From assembly GCF_000003815.2 (NCBI RefSeq), contig NC_049989.1, forward strand, positions 18,568,289 through 18,614,940: 46,652 nucleotides of DNA. The letters run 5' to 3'. This DNA comes from Branchiostoma floridae. Lineage: Eukaryota > Chordata > Leptocardii > Amphioxiformes > Branchiostomatidae. Each line of letters starts with the position of its first letter. The first letter of the stretch is position 1. A program made the position numbers and the translations under genes. This document shows, one piece after another, positions 11,196-22,559 of the stretch. The notes below the pieces were generated by a model, which worked only from the letters and a program-made list of their open reading frames with translations, made no database searches and was not told where the DNA came from.

Positions 11196-14100
11196 TTATG
11201 AACAATTGAATGTTATGGCATACCCTGCATCAGGGTCCATGTCTGGGTTTACACCACCGTTGCCGTCCAGGCATTTTTCATATGCCTCGTTCTTACCTAT
11301 CTCTCCTGCACCAGTCCCATGGTAAACCCCAAAGAGGTGACCATTTGCTGTCTGGTCAGCTAAAAAACTGAATCTATTGTTATAAATATTTGTCGGCCAG
11401 TCCCCAGCATCGATCTGACTCGCTCCCAAAATTTGCAAGTATTGTTGTGTGGATTGAAAGTATTGAACAGGATCCTGAGCAACACAACTTGTCGCACCTG
11501 ATCCAGGTGTTACACTTAGCTCAACAAGAGTGTAATCTATGTCAGTTACTGGATCAGATACTGGTCTACCGTCGTTATTGGTTGTCCATATCTGCCCACT
11601 ACATTTATATTCGATACAAACTGCCTTGCTATTAGGACTGTCTGGGTCGTTTGGAAGAGCAACGTCCTCCCTAACGCCATAAAGTTGTCCTTGTATGCTC
11701 GGCTGAGCCGTCTTATGAGTTCCTACCATACTATGAGAACTCACCGTCGTACCTTCCAGACCGTTACCAGTAAGCCGTACCTTTATGTAGCATGTTCTTT
11801 TGGTGAAGCTTTCGCTTGGGTACCAACATAAGTAATCTAGACGGTCCCTACATGCTTCTGTGCTTATTGTGTTGTCTTCAAACAAGCCAACATTTGTGTA
11901 AAACCTAAAATGTTTATCAGTTGGTTGACTGTCTTCGCATTGCCATTGACTTGACCCACAGGGCCAATTACCGCGATACATGGGCCCGTTACTTACACCA
12001 CTTGGAAATGGCATGTTAATCTTGAACGCTTTACCATCGGGACTTGTCTCATAATTCGGTATACTAAAACCTAAGTCCTCGTTTCTTGCAACACTGAAGA
12101 GTCTGCCATCTTTCTCGGCTTTCACGTAAATGTTTACGTTATTTCGGCATTGAGTAGGAATGCACACGCCTTTAGATGATGCCGTTACTTTTGTTTCGAA
12201 TCTACCGAAAGAAGGTGATTCCGGCCGCTGTGTGATCAGTGTAACTGTCACGCCATCTGCCTGTTCATTTTCATCATAATTCCTGCTGTTGTATGTTCGG
12301 ACTTTTACATAACAAATTGTACTGCTGTCAGCTATGTTTGATAAACTGGTATGCGTGTTGGTAATTGTTGTCGATGCGAACACAAACTGTTGGCTACTGC
12401 GTGTCCTATTCTTACTTTGGTTGATGAATAAGTCACTTTCGAGCTGCCATTGGCCTGTTTCCTTATTCAGTGACGAAATCTCAATGTAATAGACTCTTGC
12501 ACTATCAGGCTGTACAGAGGCTCTTGGCAGCTGGATATGATAGGGTCCTGGAACGTCGCACTGTTGTGACACGTCCTCTGAAAGAAAACAGCGCCAACAG
12601 TGAAACGCATTTGAAATTACCTCAACAGAATCTAACATTGTATTTGAAGATTTAAAAAAAAAATTCCATAATTGGATTGTCAATTATGTAAAATTCCGTA
12701 AGTACAGTAAATAGAAAAATAACATCATGTACCATGAATGGTAAGTGTTGCTGATTTAGAGTATACCGCGCCTACATCGCTCTTGGCCCTACATCTGTAC
12801 TCTCCTGCATCAGTGGTTGTCACGTGATCAATGCTGAGGGTGTCGCTGTCTGCAACGGTCTTTGGTAAGACGTCACCGTTCTTAAACCTGCAATAAACAT
12901 GCATTTGTATAAAGCATCGGATACTTGGAGTCTAACATGGACATCGTGACATGGAACAAATGAACATTTTAAGATGGCATCGTATATTAATTCGGGTAGC
13001 CTCTGTTGGTCTTTGTGATGATGAGCTCTAAACACACAATTATACCCTGTAAAATAATACAAATAGTCTGATTATATGTTATAAATGAATCGTAATTCAT
13101 TTACCATTCATATGAGTAGGGCTGTGGTGTTCCATGTGCACTACAACAGAAAGTCACACTCTCTCCAACAAGTCTGGTTTTACTCGAAGGATGGGAAGTC
13201 ATCACGGGTGAACCTGGTGTTTATCAAGGAACTTCTGATTAGTTTTACTTTATGTACCTTTTATAAAGGTCATGGCAGGGTTAAAAAGAATATCTAAAAT
13301 GTACAACAGCAATCATACTGAAAAAGTTGAGAGTAACTTGCGTGTAGGATTCTAAGAGGTCTTTTGAGAGGTTCCATGGGTGGTCTCACATCAAGTATTT
13401 TGAAGGCGAGCTTAAGACCATAAGAGCAGAAAGCAGGCAGGCTAAACTGACCTCTGCTGTCAATGGCCGTACGAGTTTTGATTGTGCCAGGAAACTCTCA
13501 AATGGTATATTTTTTTTTATGTTGACGACTTTTCCTGTCAATGTTTGACACATTGACACATAGTGCAGTTAGAAATCCAGGGCTGTAAACGGTGCTGACA
13601 AGTCTGCAGAGTCAAATAGCAAACCACTCCCTATTCAGACCGGAGTGGAGGAGGCGGGGTATCTTTTGTGGCCTGCGCAAACTTTCATGTCGCAAAACGC
13701 CAGCGACACCAAATCGGGTGAATTTTCCTAAAATTGAGTTGCCACCAATTTCACAAAATTATAGTTATCCTGTATTCATATATCCCTTCTTCATTAAAAA
13801 AAGACAAGTAGCACCAAGGTATTCCATATAATTACAGAAGCAATTATATTTAGATACAATACGTTTCCTGAAAATATTGTGAATAAACACAAAGTAAATA
13901 AAATAAAGCTAAAAAAAGAACTGAAATGTCCTACCTTTGTCACAGAAAAATCTGACCCTGTAGTCCTCACACGGCTGAGAGAATGGATAGCCAGGCTGGT
14001 CAGAGTCGTAACATTCCAGTCCCAGGTCTGCGTCAAAAGTACGCAGGACCTGGTTGGTGTCCAAGGCCGGTACGCCTACTGTAGTCTCCGCCTGGATGAG

Positions 14101-14552
14101 TAGTGGTGACAGACAGACCAAACTCGGGTATAACCCGTAAATGTCTGCCAGCAGTTCGGTGTCGTGGCCGGCGATGGGGTCACTGGTGTCGAACCAAAAG
14201 GTCCATCCGGAAATGGCAGTGGTGGAGCCTATATGGTGGAAAAGTACGGAATATATGATATTAATGAGGCATGGTAAGCAACAAAACGGGAGTTTTGCTG
14301 TACCAAAATGCAGTAGGTGACCATATATAGCACGGTAAGGAGTGTGCAATGTAACAAATACACTTCCCCTAAAGATCGTTTCAAAAGCTACAAAACTGCT
14401 TAAAGAGTTCATAAACGTAATCCCAACCGGCTAAGCTCTTACCATTCACAAATCACAACCCCATAGAAACAATAATAGTGTAGCAATTGCCCTAACTAAT
14501 ACATACCTGTGAAGGCCACCAATACCGCGATAGTAAGAAATTCTACTCTCAT
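11196..14552 (-). CDS. CILP-like secreted protein, short form without TSP1 (gene B)
   Basis: Five exons: 14507-14552 (signal peptide MRVEFLTIAVLVAFTG), 13935-14228 (Mucin2_WxxW, with GWTFWFDTSDP), 13105-13213 and 12733-12887 (one I-set Ig domain split in phase 2 inside its tryptophan codon; TFCCSAHG, EWFKNGD, DAGEYRCRAKSD), and 11196-12577 (C-terminal region). Splice sites are all GT-AG with phases 1,1,2,1; total 1986 nt, 661 aa. The last exon carries landmarks I know from the vertebrate CILP C-terminal half: CYVKVR, GRFETKV, HFRFYT, CYIKVR, YGVRED, EYKCSG and a terminal TFNC. CILP is a secreted matrix protein of cartilage. Compared with it, the TSP1 module and the transthyretin-like middle are absent, with the Ig joined straight to the C-terminal part. 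The C-terminal part itself contains two similar halves. Model confidence is high because all five joins agree with genes C and D. Confidence 0.92.
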
Positions 14553-14600
14553 GGTTTCCGTCGGTCGTGTGTATTATCCAGCCTGTATGTTTCAGTGCGA

Positions 14601-14607
14601 CTTATAG
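14601..14607 (-). promoter_or_regulatory. TATA-like box of gene B
   Basis: CTATAAG followed by TCGC on the minus strand, about 50 nt upstream of the start codon, aligned with the equivalent boxes of genes A and C. Confidence 0.55.
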
Positions 14608-14720
14608 ATAGTATGATCCCCCTTATCAAGAAGAGTTCACAGATCACTGGCAAAACATATAATTGAATAGCGTGAGCAATGTGCACACCGACTGCCACAA
14701 AGTTCACTTCGATAACACAA

Positions 14721-14780
14721 AACCATGTTTGCTCACGCGGACATAAATGTGAAAAACATGTTATTGTGATTTTGTTTACC
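14721..14780 (-). promoter_or_regulatory. conserved promoter-proximal block, gene B
   Basis: Contains 'aaccatgtttgctcacgcgg' then 'aaaaacatgttattgtgat' and 'tttgtttacc'. This is the longest and cleanest copy of the block shared by all four CILP-like genes. Confidence 0.6.
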
Positions 14781-15234
14781 AGACTAATTTTGTACCGTCA
14801 GTACATTAAAAAGTCCTTGTGACACGAAACAGATCGATAATAGATGAAGGTACAACTTTACGACTAGGGTTGAAAATATCATAGTGATGACATTGAAGAA
14901 AATACTATGCTTATCTTAGTCAAGTTGAGATAAGTCACACATTGTCAGAGTACTGTATTTCTTATCCATGATACGGTAAAAAAGAACACACATCTCAATT
15001 TCAATAGAAATAACAACGCTATATTGAATAAGTATCTATCATCAAACATGTCAAACATCAACAAAATCTATTTGTACGTCCAGAACATGTTATGGTAACT
15101 ATTTTATACAATCCTCTATTCAACAAATTTGACAATGTTTAAAGAGTTTTGTTGGATTTCCACGCACGAATTGACGAAAAAAAAAACAAAGCTCAGTATT
15201 TAAAGCTAAAACGATCACTTTCTCATCATGGAGC

Positions 15235-15345
15235 TGGGGCAAAGATGTGTACCGTGTGTACCGTGTACGTGTGCCGCGTGATTTGAGTCTCGCATGCATT
15301 TACTACAGCCGAGGCCACGTTAGTTCTTTGTACGTCTTTGTTGAT
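15235..15345 (-). promoter_or_regulatory. upstream conserved block 3, gene B (with the empty insertion site)
   Basis: Holds 'gcaaagatgtgtaccgtg', 'cgtgtgccgcgtgattt', 'ttactaca' and 'tacgtctttgttg'. Counterparts lie at 21097-21160 plus 21267-21312 (gene C, interrupted) and 28590-28640 (gene D). The single ttactaca at 15300-15307 corresponds to the duplicated ttaccaca that flanks the foldback element upstream of gene C. Confidence 0.55.
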
Positions 15346-15355
15346 TGAATACAGA

Positions 15356-15405
15356 TCTTAGGTTATGGCCTTGGCCGCTGGATGACCTCAGTGCCAATGG
15401 AAGGT
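15356..15405 (-). promoter_or_regulatory. upstream conserved block 1, gene B
   Basis: 'taggttatggccttggccgc' followed by 'tggatgacctcagtgccaat'. Matches 7665-7715 and 22434-22484. In gene C this block is separated from block 3 by about 1.1 kb of inserted repeat; here the two are adjacent. Confidence 0.5.
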
Positions 15406-15489
15406 AGTGGGGGACGCTACGTCGATCAGCCATTCTACTTTGCGGAGGAATTTTAACTCTTTCAACCCCTGTCATTAACTGAGCTCATG

Positions 15490-16670
15490 TGATATCTGAA
15501 AATATTGTCTGAAAGTATCTATTTTTTCAGGAAACAGTTACTTAAGCCAATGTTACATATAACCGACCATGCCCCGATCACTAGGCAAACAAAGTTGGAG
15601 GTAGGTCGGGAGCAGTCTAGTCAGTTATAGACCTCGCCTGATCTTTTACTAATATTTATCCTTCCCCATTTTGCATCTTTAGTATTTCATTCTGTATATT
15701 TTGATCTTAGCTACCTACCTACACAAAATCATGAAAATCCGTTATGCGTATCTTTTGTTACCCTCCGGAAAAATTTACATGAATGCTTCAGTAATTACAA
15801 AACTATCCGATAGGGGGATTACGTGAATAGGCTCATGTACTTCTTTTGAAATAGTCTTAAACACCAGAAGAGGATGTTATTTTCCGATAGATTATGTATC
15901 AATGAATACATAATCATCAAAAATTTTGCAGAATTGCCCCTGTGTCTGTGACAAAGAACGCGATGTGCGTTCGTGAAACAATATGACACTCACATTACCC
16001 ACAAAGACCCTACACATGCATACCCTATACGAAGACATGAGGGGTGATAAGCACAAAAAGGCCTATTGTTAATAAGATATCAAAGAACACATAAGAAGAG
16101 GATTTTGTGTACATGAAATTCATTTTGTAACCTAAATTTCAGACGTCGTCATGGATAGAATGAGGTTACGGACTAGGGAGTTTTTTGGTGTAGTAAAATA
16201 CTGACTACCTTTTGATAGTGGGTACTTAATCGTATTCTGCAAAGTAGGATAGATGCATTTCTTCCCAAATCTTATATTTATATGAAAATAAAGCTTCCTT
16301 TACACAGACTTTTCTCAGCTGTTCACCTTTTGCCCGATCATAATTAACCTCACAACAAATTACATGCTGGTTTCCAGGTACAGTAAATACTGTAAAGTAA
16401 TGAAAATACTGAGCCCAATACACACACAAATCTTTATTGAAAATAGGATATAGCTATAGATGACATTGAGCATTTTTGCATCGTATTTTCCCCCATGTTA
16501 CTGTCGACGTCACATGTTTCCTCTTTCTACAAAAGAGTAGGCGGTTGATGGCGTTGAAACTAACACAAAGGGTGTGGAAAGATTCATTCTTAGTGGTGAA
16601 ATTTGTAAAGAGTTCTTCCAAATCGCTCGGACGTAGCGGCGCCACCAACGTGTCGCAGCATCAGTGAGAT
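15490..16670. other. intergenic between genes B and C, no gene recognised
   Basis: AT-rich sequence without a supported exon. The part just left of gene C (about 16615-16680) resembles the 3' flank of gene B at 11130-11190 ('gccaccaacgtgtc', 'agcatc', 'gtgaga', 'cccgttt'), so the duplicated unit extends past the stop codon. Confidence 0.5.
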
Positions 16671-16674
16671 CCCG

Positions 16675-16680
16675 TTTATT
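16675..16680 (-). terminator. candidate poly-A signal of gene C
   Basis: AATAAA on the minus strand only about 18 nt past the stop codon. A second AATAAA lies at 16433-16438 and may be the one used. Weak evidence. Confidence 0.3.
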
Positions 16681-16697
16681 TAGCTAGCTAGCACAGA

Positions 16698-19600
16698 TTA
16701 TGAACAATTGAATGTTATGGCGTACCCCGCATCAGGGTTCATGTCTCGAGACATGCCACCATTGCCGTGCAGACATTTTTCATATGCCTCTGTTTTACCA
16801 ACCTCTCCTACACCATTCCCATGGTAAACCCCGAAGAAATGCCCAGTGGAAGCTTGATCAGCTAGAAAGCTGAATTTGCTGCTATCTGCATTCGGCGTCG
16901 GCCAGTCTGCGGAGTGGAAGGCTTGTAGGATTGATTGTGTAGCTTGAAATAATGTATTAGTAGACCCAGAAACACATGTTCCACATAACCCAGTCACAGT
17001 TAGCTCAACAAGCGTGTAATCTACGTCATTTACAGGATCAGAATGTGGCCTACCTGCACTATCCGTCGTCCATATCTGCCCACTACACTTATATTCAATA
17101 CATACCGCCTTGGTATTAGGGCTGTCTGGGTCGTTTGGAAGAGCAACATCCTCCCGTATGCCATAAATTTGTCCTTGTATGCTCGGCTGAGTCCCTACCT
17201 TACTAAGAGAACTCACTGTCACACCTTCCAGGCCGGTCCCAGTAAGTCTTACCTTTATGTAGCATGTTTTTTTATGGAAACTTTCGACAGGGTACCAACA
17301 TAAGTAATCTGGACGGTCCCTACATGACTCTGTGCTCATTGTGTTATATTCATACGCGTGGTCATTTGTGTAGAACCTGAAATGGTTATCGGTTGACGGA
17401 CTGTTTTCACATTGACTCGATCCATACGGCCAATTACCTCGATACATCGGGCCGTTACTGCTACTACTTGGGAAAGGCACACTGATCGAAAACGCTTTAC
17501 CATCGGGACTTTTCTCATAATTTGGTATAACAAAACCTAACTCGTCATTTCCTGCAACACTGAAGAGTTTGTCATCTATTTCGGCTTTCACATAAATGTT
17601 TATGTTATTTTGGCATAGAGTGGGAATGCACGCGCCTTTAGATGCTGTCGTTACTTTTGTTTCAAATCTACCGAAAGAAGGTGAATCCGGATGCTGTGTG
17701 ATAAGAGTAACTGTCACGCCATCCGCCTGTTCATTTGCATCATAATCTCTGCTGTTGTATGTTCGGACTTTTACGTAACAAATTGTATTTCTGTCAGCGA
17801 TGCGTTGTAAACCTATTTGCATGTTGGTAATGGTGATGGATGCGAACACAAACTGTTGGCCACTGCGTGTCCTATTCTTACTTTGATCGATAAACAAGCT
17901 ACTTTCAAACTGCCACTGGTCTGTGTCCGGATTAAGTGACCAAACCTTAACCTTATAGATCTTTGCACTATCAGGCTGTACAGAGGCTCTTGGCAGCTGG
18001 ATATGGTAGGGCTCTGGAACGTCGCACTGTTGCGACGCGTCCTCTGAAAGAAAACAACGCCAACAGTGAAACGCATTTCCTCAACAGAATCGCACATTGA
18101 ATTTTCAGAACCGTCATTTTCCCATAATCGAAATTGTCACATATTTGAAAACCCATAAATACAGTTAATGGAAAACAATCATATACCATGAATGGTAAGT
18201 GTTGCTGGTTTTGAGTACACAGCACCGGCATCGCTGTTGGCCCTACATCTGTATTCTCCTGCATCAGAGGTTGTCAGGTGATCAATGCTGAGGGTGTCGC
18301 TGTCTGCAACGGTCTTAGGCAAGACGTCACCGTTCTTTATCCTGAAGTATACATACATGTCTAATGCATCAGGTAGTTATCTAGCATGGTGTGGGTTTCC
18401 TTATACTGATGACAATGTCTAAACTTAAGACACAGATTTCTTCTTTCATATCTTGTAAAATGACCTCTATATTTAAACATGTATTACCTCACGGTATACC
18501 ATAAACATAAGCAGGTTACCATTCATATGAGTAGGGCTGTGGTGTTCCACGTGCACTACAACAGAAAGTCACACTCTCTCCAACAAGCCTGGTTTTACTG
18601 GATGGATTGGAAGTCATCACCGGTGGACCTGGTGTTTAAATCGAAACATGTGTTAATCCGTGGGCGTGTCATAGATAAAAAAAGACGTCAGCCTTCGATC
18701 GTCGGTCGTGTTATATTATACATATATCATATCATATTTGTATCAACAAACTTGCATCATTCATATCCTGCCAGATTTTACAGAACTTTACTTTAGTATT
18801 TGGACATAGGTGTCCAACTTTACATTTTCTCTGTTGATAAGTCAATCATATGCATTCCGAGTGTCAATAGTGTCAAACCATTAACCACTTGATAAATAAG
18901 GCAAAGCCTATACAAATAGCATAAGGAATATCTGGTTATGTGGCGCACAGATATCATGGGAGCGCCAATTAAAAATTTTGAATCAAAACCCAAAAATGAG
19001 GATGCATCGGAAGAGAAAAAAGCCGTGCATTATCTTTCTGTCTTATATTGGCGAAATACAGGGGATAAGAATACAAGAACACATTCAACGAGTTGTAGAC
19101 ACAGGCTGATTAAGAATATATGACGCCTGCAGTATCCGCTGTGTCTGTAGCCACTATGCATCAGACTATGATGCCTGCGAATGATTGATTGATTGATTGT
19201 AGTTAAGTCCAATAGATTTACAGAAAAATGACCTCACTTGAGCAACATTATATCCTAATGCAGAATTTGAAATGTTCAAACAGTAATCAAATAGTACTAA
19301 AGTACTTCATATTTATGAATATTCTGTACTTCCGTAAAATAGATGCTGTTACACACTTACCCTGAGTATCAAAAAACTTGATCACGCAGAAATGTCATGT
19401 GCACAATGCTTCTTACACGATAATTTGTGGACTGATGCAGATAACTTGGCATTTTTTAATAGTAGATTTGACAATTTTTTCAAATGGCTGATAACATCTT
19501 TATTCAAAGTGAAACATATGCATTCCGACTGTCAATAGTTTCAAAGTTATTCGTTATTTGATCAACCTATGTAAAATATTTCCATATGTTTACAACAGCA

Positions 19601-20802
19601 GTGAATACTCTGCTAATCAAGATGTTGCGTATCAACACTATGTAAACGTAGTAAACTACCCAACAAGAGCGTGTTGAAAATAAAATGTCCTACCTTCGAC
19701 ACAGAAAAAGCGGACCTTATAGTCCTCACACGGCTGAGAGAATGGATAGCCAGGCTGGTCAGTGTCGTAACATTCCAGTCCCAGGTCTGCGTCAAAAGTA
19801 CGCAGGACCTGGTTGGTGTCCAAGGCCGGTACGCCTGCAGTGGTCTCCGCCTGGATGAGTAGTGGTGACAAACAGACCAAACTCGGGTATAACCCGTAAA
19901 TGTCTGCCAGCAGTTCGGTGTCGTGGCCGGCGATGGGGTCACTGATGTCGAACCAAATGGTCCATCCGGAAATGGCAGTGGTGGAGCCTACAGGGTGGGA
20001 AATTAAATAGTGGGAAATGGTAAGCAACAAAAAGTGAGTTTTGGTAAAGAGTGTGCACCCCCCACTCAAAAAGAAACGTTTTGAGGTAAGAAAGTTCAGA
20101 ATACAGGATAACTTTAAAATTACAATTGGATTGTCGTGTTGGCAACTTTATTTTGGCACATCCTAACCTCCTAATGTGATTGCTTCATTAGATCAGTAAA
20201 ACTTACCTTGAGCTATTTTGGTCTGGTGCTACATCCCCCATTCAGTGTGCTTTACTGCATACGTAGTACATTCAAGTGCGAAATAGCCAAAGCCCATAAT
20301 AGTACAGGGCTTGCATGCAAGCATCATGTAATGTAGTGTGTACCAGGACATCCAAGATGGTCAAAATTGGCCTTATTTTGGGCGTTAACTCCCGAATCAC
20401 GCAGAATGTGGCGAGAATTGTCTAAACATGCCATGATCCACAAAATTTTGACACATGTAGGGCTAATAACTAATTAAACAAGACCTATGAGGTGCACAGT
20501 TTGACGACCATGTTTATATACGAAACCATTGGGCGGGCTCGTTCAAACTCAACCTAACGGGCTACTCCAAGGTTTGCGCCGCATTCCAAAAAAAATCCTG
20601 CTCAGACTAAAGTTCTTCAGTAGAAGACTGACGTATTTTACTCTGCTAAAGTCATTGACACTTCGCCCAAATATATAATGCATTAACTTTCTGTGAGTAA
20701 AGATAGACAAAAAACAGTATTGCTATAGTGTAGCAATCACCCTACATAACGCATACCTGTGAAGGCCACCAATGCCGCGATCGTAAGAAGTTCTACTCTC
20801 AT
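16698..20802 (-). CDS. CILP-like secreted protein, short form without TSP1 (gene C)
   Basis: Exons: 20757-20802 (signal peptide [16 protein letters not shown]), 19694-19987 (Mucin2_WxxW), 18520-18628 and 18187-18341 (I-set Ig domain, WIKNGDVLPKT and DAGEYRCRANSD), 16698-18043 (C-terminal region). Exon lengths 46, 294, 109, 155 match genes B and D exactly; the last exon is shorter, partly because a THKTA-type segment before QPSIQGQ is missing. Total 1950 nt, 649 aa, all GT-AG. The predicted role is a secreted matrix protein. Intron 4 (143 bp) is identical to that of gene D and the flanking exon sequence differs by only a few bases, unlike the rest of the gene. The upstream region has taken two insertions, a foldback element and an octamer-rich repeat. 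Alternative: the long last exon alone could be mistaken for a separate gene, but the acceptor and upstream frame show it is spliced. Confidence 0.92.
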
Positions 20803-20850
20803 GGTTTCCGTCGGTCGTGTGTATCATTCAGCCTGCATGCTTTACAGCGA

Positions 20851-20857
20851 CTTATAG
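20851..20857 (-). promoter_or_regulatory. TATA-like box of gene C
   Basis: CTATAAG followed by TCGC on the minus strand about 50 nt upstream of the start codon, as in gene B. Confidence 0.55.
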
Positions 20858-20972
20858 ATGTTATGATATCCCTTATCGAGAAGAGTTCACAGATCACTGA
20901 CAAAATATAATTAAATAGCGCGAAACAAAGTGCTCACCGACTGACACAAAGTAAAGTTCACTTCGATAACAT

Positions 20973-21040
20973 GAAACCATGCTTGCTCACGCGGACAAAG
21001 CTTTGAAAAACACGTTACTTATATTTTGCTTTGCTTACAG
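20973..21040 (-). promoter_or_regulatory. conserved promoter-proximal block, gene C
   Basis: 'gaaaccatgcttgctcacgc' then 'ggacaaag' and 'gaaaaacacgttactt'; one or two changes from the gene B copy. Same distance from the TATA-like box. Confidence 0.55.
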
Positions 21041-21160
21041 ACGAGAAACTATAGCTGTGTTTACAGCTTGAACGATCACCTTATCAGCATGGACCTGGGG
21101 GCAAAGATGTGTACCGTATACGTGTGCCGCGTGATTTGTGGCTCACACGGACTTACCACA

Positions 21161-21266
21161 TAGCCTGAGTACCACCCTCCGTAGTGACCGTTGGCTCAAT
21201 ACTTTTGCTGACTAACCACGAAAGTATTGAGCCAGCGGTCACCAAGGAGGATCGTACTCAGGCTAT
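21161..21266. mobile_element. 106-bp foldback MITE with target-site duplication
   Basis: A near-perfect inverted repeat: left arm begins TAGCCTGAGTACCACCCTCC, right arm ends in its near reverse complement (GGAGGATCGTACTCAGGCTA), with a loop of about 15 bases (TGCTGACTAACCACG). The direct 8-bp repeat ttaccaca stands on both sides (21153-21160 and 21267-21274), while the gene B and gene D paralogous regions have a single copy of the site. An 8-bp duplication fits hAT-type transposition, but the termini do not clearly match that family, so the superfamily is left open. Too short to encode a transposase. Confidence 0.85.
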
Positions 21267-21329
21267 TTACCACAGGCATGGCCACGCGTTCTTTATACGT
21301 CTTTGTTGGTAGCATACAGACTTTAGGTT

Positions 21330-22433
21330 TAAACTAGAGTTCGGCGACCTCATACCTCCATGAAAATTTAGAGCTTTTGTAAATTTCACGCAAATGACTA
21401 AGACATTGACATAATTTATGCATGGTGTTGTTCATCATTGACAATCGTACACATGTCGCAATTATAAAATTCCCATTATTAATCATAAAGTGGTTTTGCA
21501 ATTTTTACATAAATTATGCAAATAAGTTCCTCATTACCATATTTAGTATCTGCTTATATTCCACCTATCATAATTAACATGTGTTACATTTATCAGAAGT
21601 CCAGTTATTGAAAACAATGGAATTATACAATTTCCTCATTAATTATGCAAATTAAGTCCTCATTTGCATAACATGTATATCATTATGAACATCTTTGCCT
21701 AAGGTACCCACATGCCTAATATGATGCCAATCCGTCAATCCTTTCTGCAGTTATCCTCTTTGGAATGTCTTGACAAAAACGCCCCTGCAGTTCCTAAATT
21801 AAATGTTAGGGGGCTGAAATTTGCTCCACTTTGTCATGACACTGAAAGCTATCTACCACCCAAATGTCAAGACCATATCACGTCCAAGGCAAGAGATACA
21901 TAGAAAAAACTGCTATGATTGAATGTTGTCATTAATTATGCAAATTTGCTCCTACTTTGCATAATTAGCATATCATCTTGTACAACATTGTCCAAGGTAC
22001 CTACATACCAAAAATCATGAAAATCCGTTGTTCCCTTCTTGAGTTATCCTCGTCAGAAGTTTTTGACAAGAATGGCCCTGCTATCCCAAAACTAGACGCT
22101 AGGGGGCCCAAACTTATGTCACTTCTTCCTGAGCACAAGAGCTTTCTAATACTCAAAAATCGTGACCATAGCATGTTCAGAACACCAAGATAGCAAAACC
22201 GGAAGTTGCGCTGCAGTACCAAGGGGAGCCGCTAGGGGACCCAAAATCTAATCATTTCCAGCTTTCATCACACCCTACCAACACACCAAGTATCAAACCA
22301 ATCCACCCAGCCGTTCTTGAGTTATCTTGTTTACACACAGACAGACAGACAGACACACAGACACACAGACAAACGCGGGGTAAAATATAACCTCCATGAA
22401 ATTTCATGGAGGTAATAAAGGTTGAAAAAAAAA
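21330..22433 (+). mobile_element. octamer-rich dispersed repeat inserted upstream of gene C
   Basis: Starts 'aactagagttcggcgacctc', contains several ATGCAAAT/ATTTGCAT pairs in AATTAATTATGC contexts, an ACAGACAGACAG run near 22335-22370, and ends with a 24-bp perfect palindrome (22390-22413; half-site ACCTCCATGAAA). The copy at 37958-39090 has the same start and end. The gene B region runs 'cttaggttatggcctt' without interruption, while here 'ttaggttt' and 'aaggttaaggcctt' flank the insert, so it is an insertion of about 1.1 kb. Coding capacity is absent. The class is unknown; a terminal palindrome is reminiscent of the 3' hairpin of Helitrons but the CTRR end is not evident. Confidence 0.75.
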
Positions 22434-22484
22434 GGTTAAGGCCTTGGCCTCTATACATGTAGATGACCTCGGTCCCAACAGAAG
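22434..22484 (-). promoter_or_regulatory. upstream conserved block 1, gene C (displaced by insertion)
   Basis: 'aggccttggcctc', 'atgacctcggtcccaa' and 'agatagtggggaacg' match gene B 15356-15415. The adjoining 'gagaattttaactct' at about 22530 matches 15448, so homology runs on for more than 100 bp. Confidence 0.45.
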
Positions 22485-22559
22485 ATAGTGGGGAACGTGA
22501 TGTCAATAAGCTTCTACCCTACGTTGGCAGGAGAATTTTAACTCTTCTGACCCCTGCTC

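Noticed and set aside
13300-13934. Possible TSP1 exon hidden in intron 2 of gene B (and of C and D)
   Set aside because: No W..W..C or CxxTCG pattern in any frame that I could read, and the flanking exons already join in phase.
16698-17897. Last exons of B, C and D as independent single-exon genes
   Set aside because: Each is preceded by a TTTCAG acceptor with an open in-phase extension that joins to an Ig exon, and no good ATG context is present.
19185-19200. ATTGATTGATTG run as a regulatory site
   Set aside because: A short simple repeat in intron 2 of gene C with no conserved counterpart in the paralogues.
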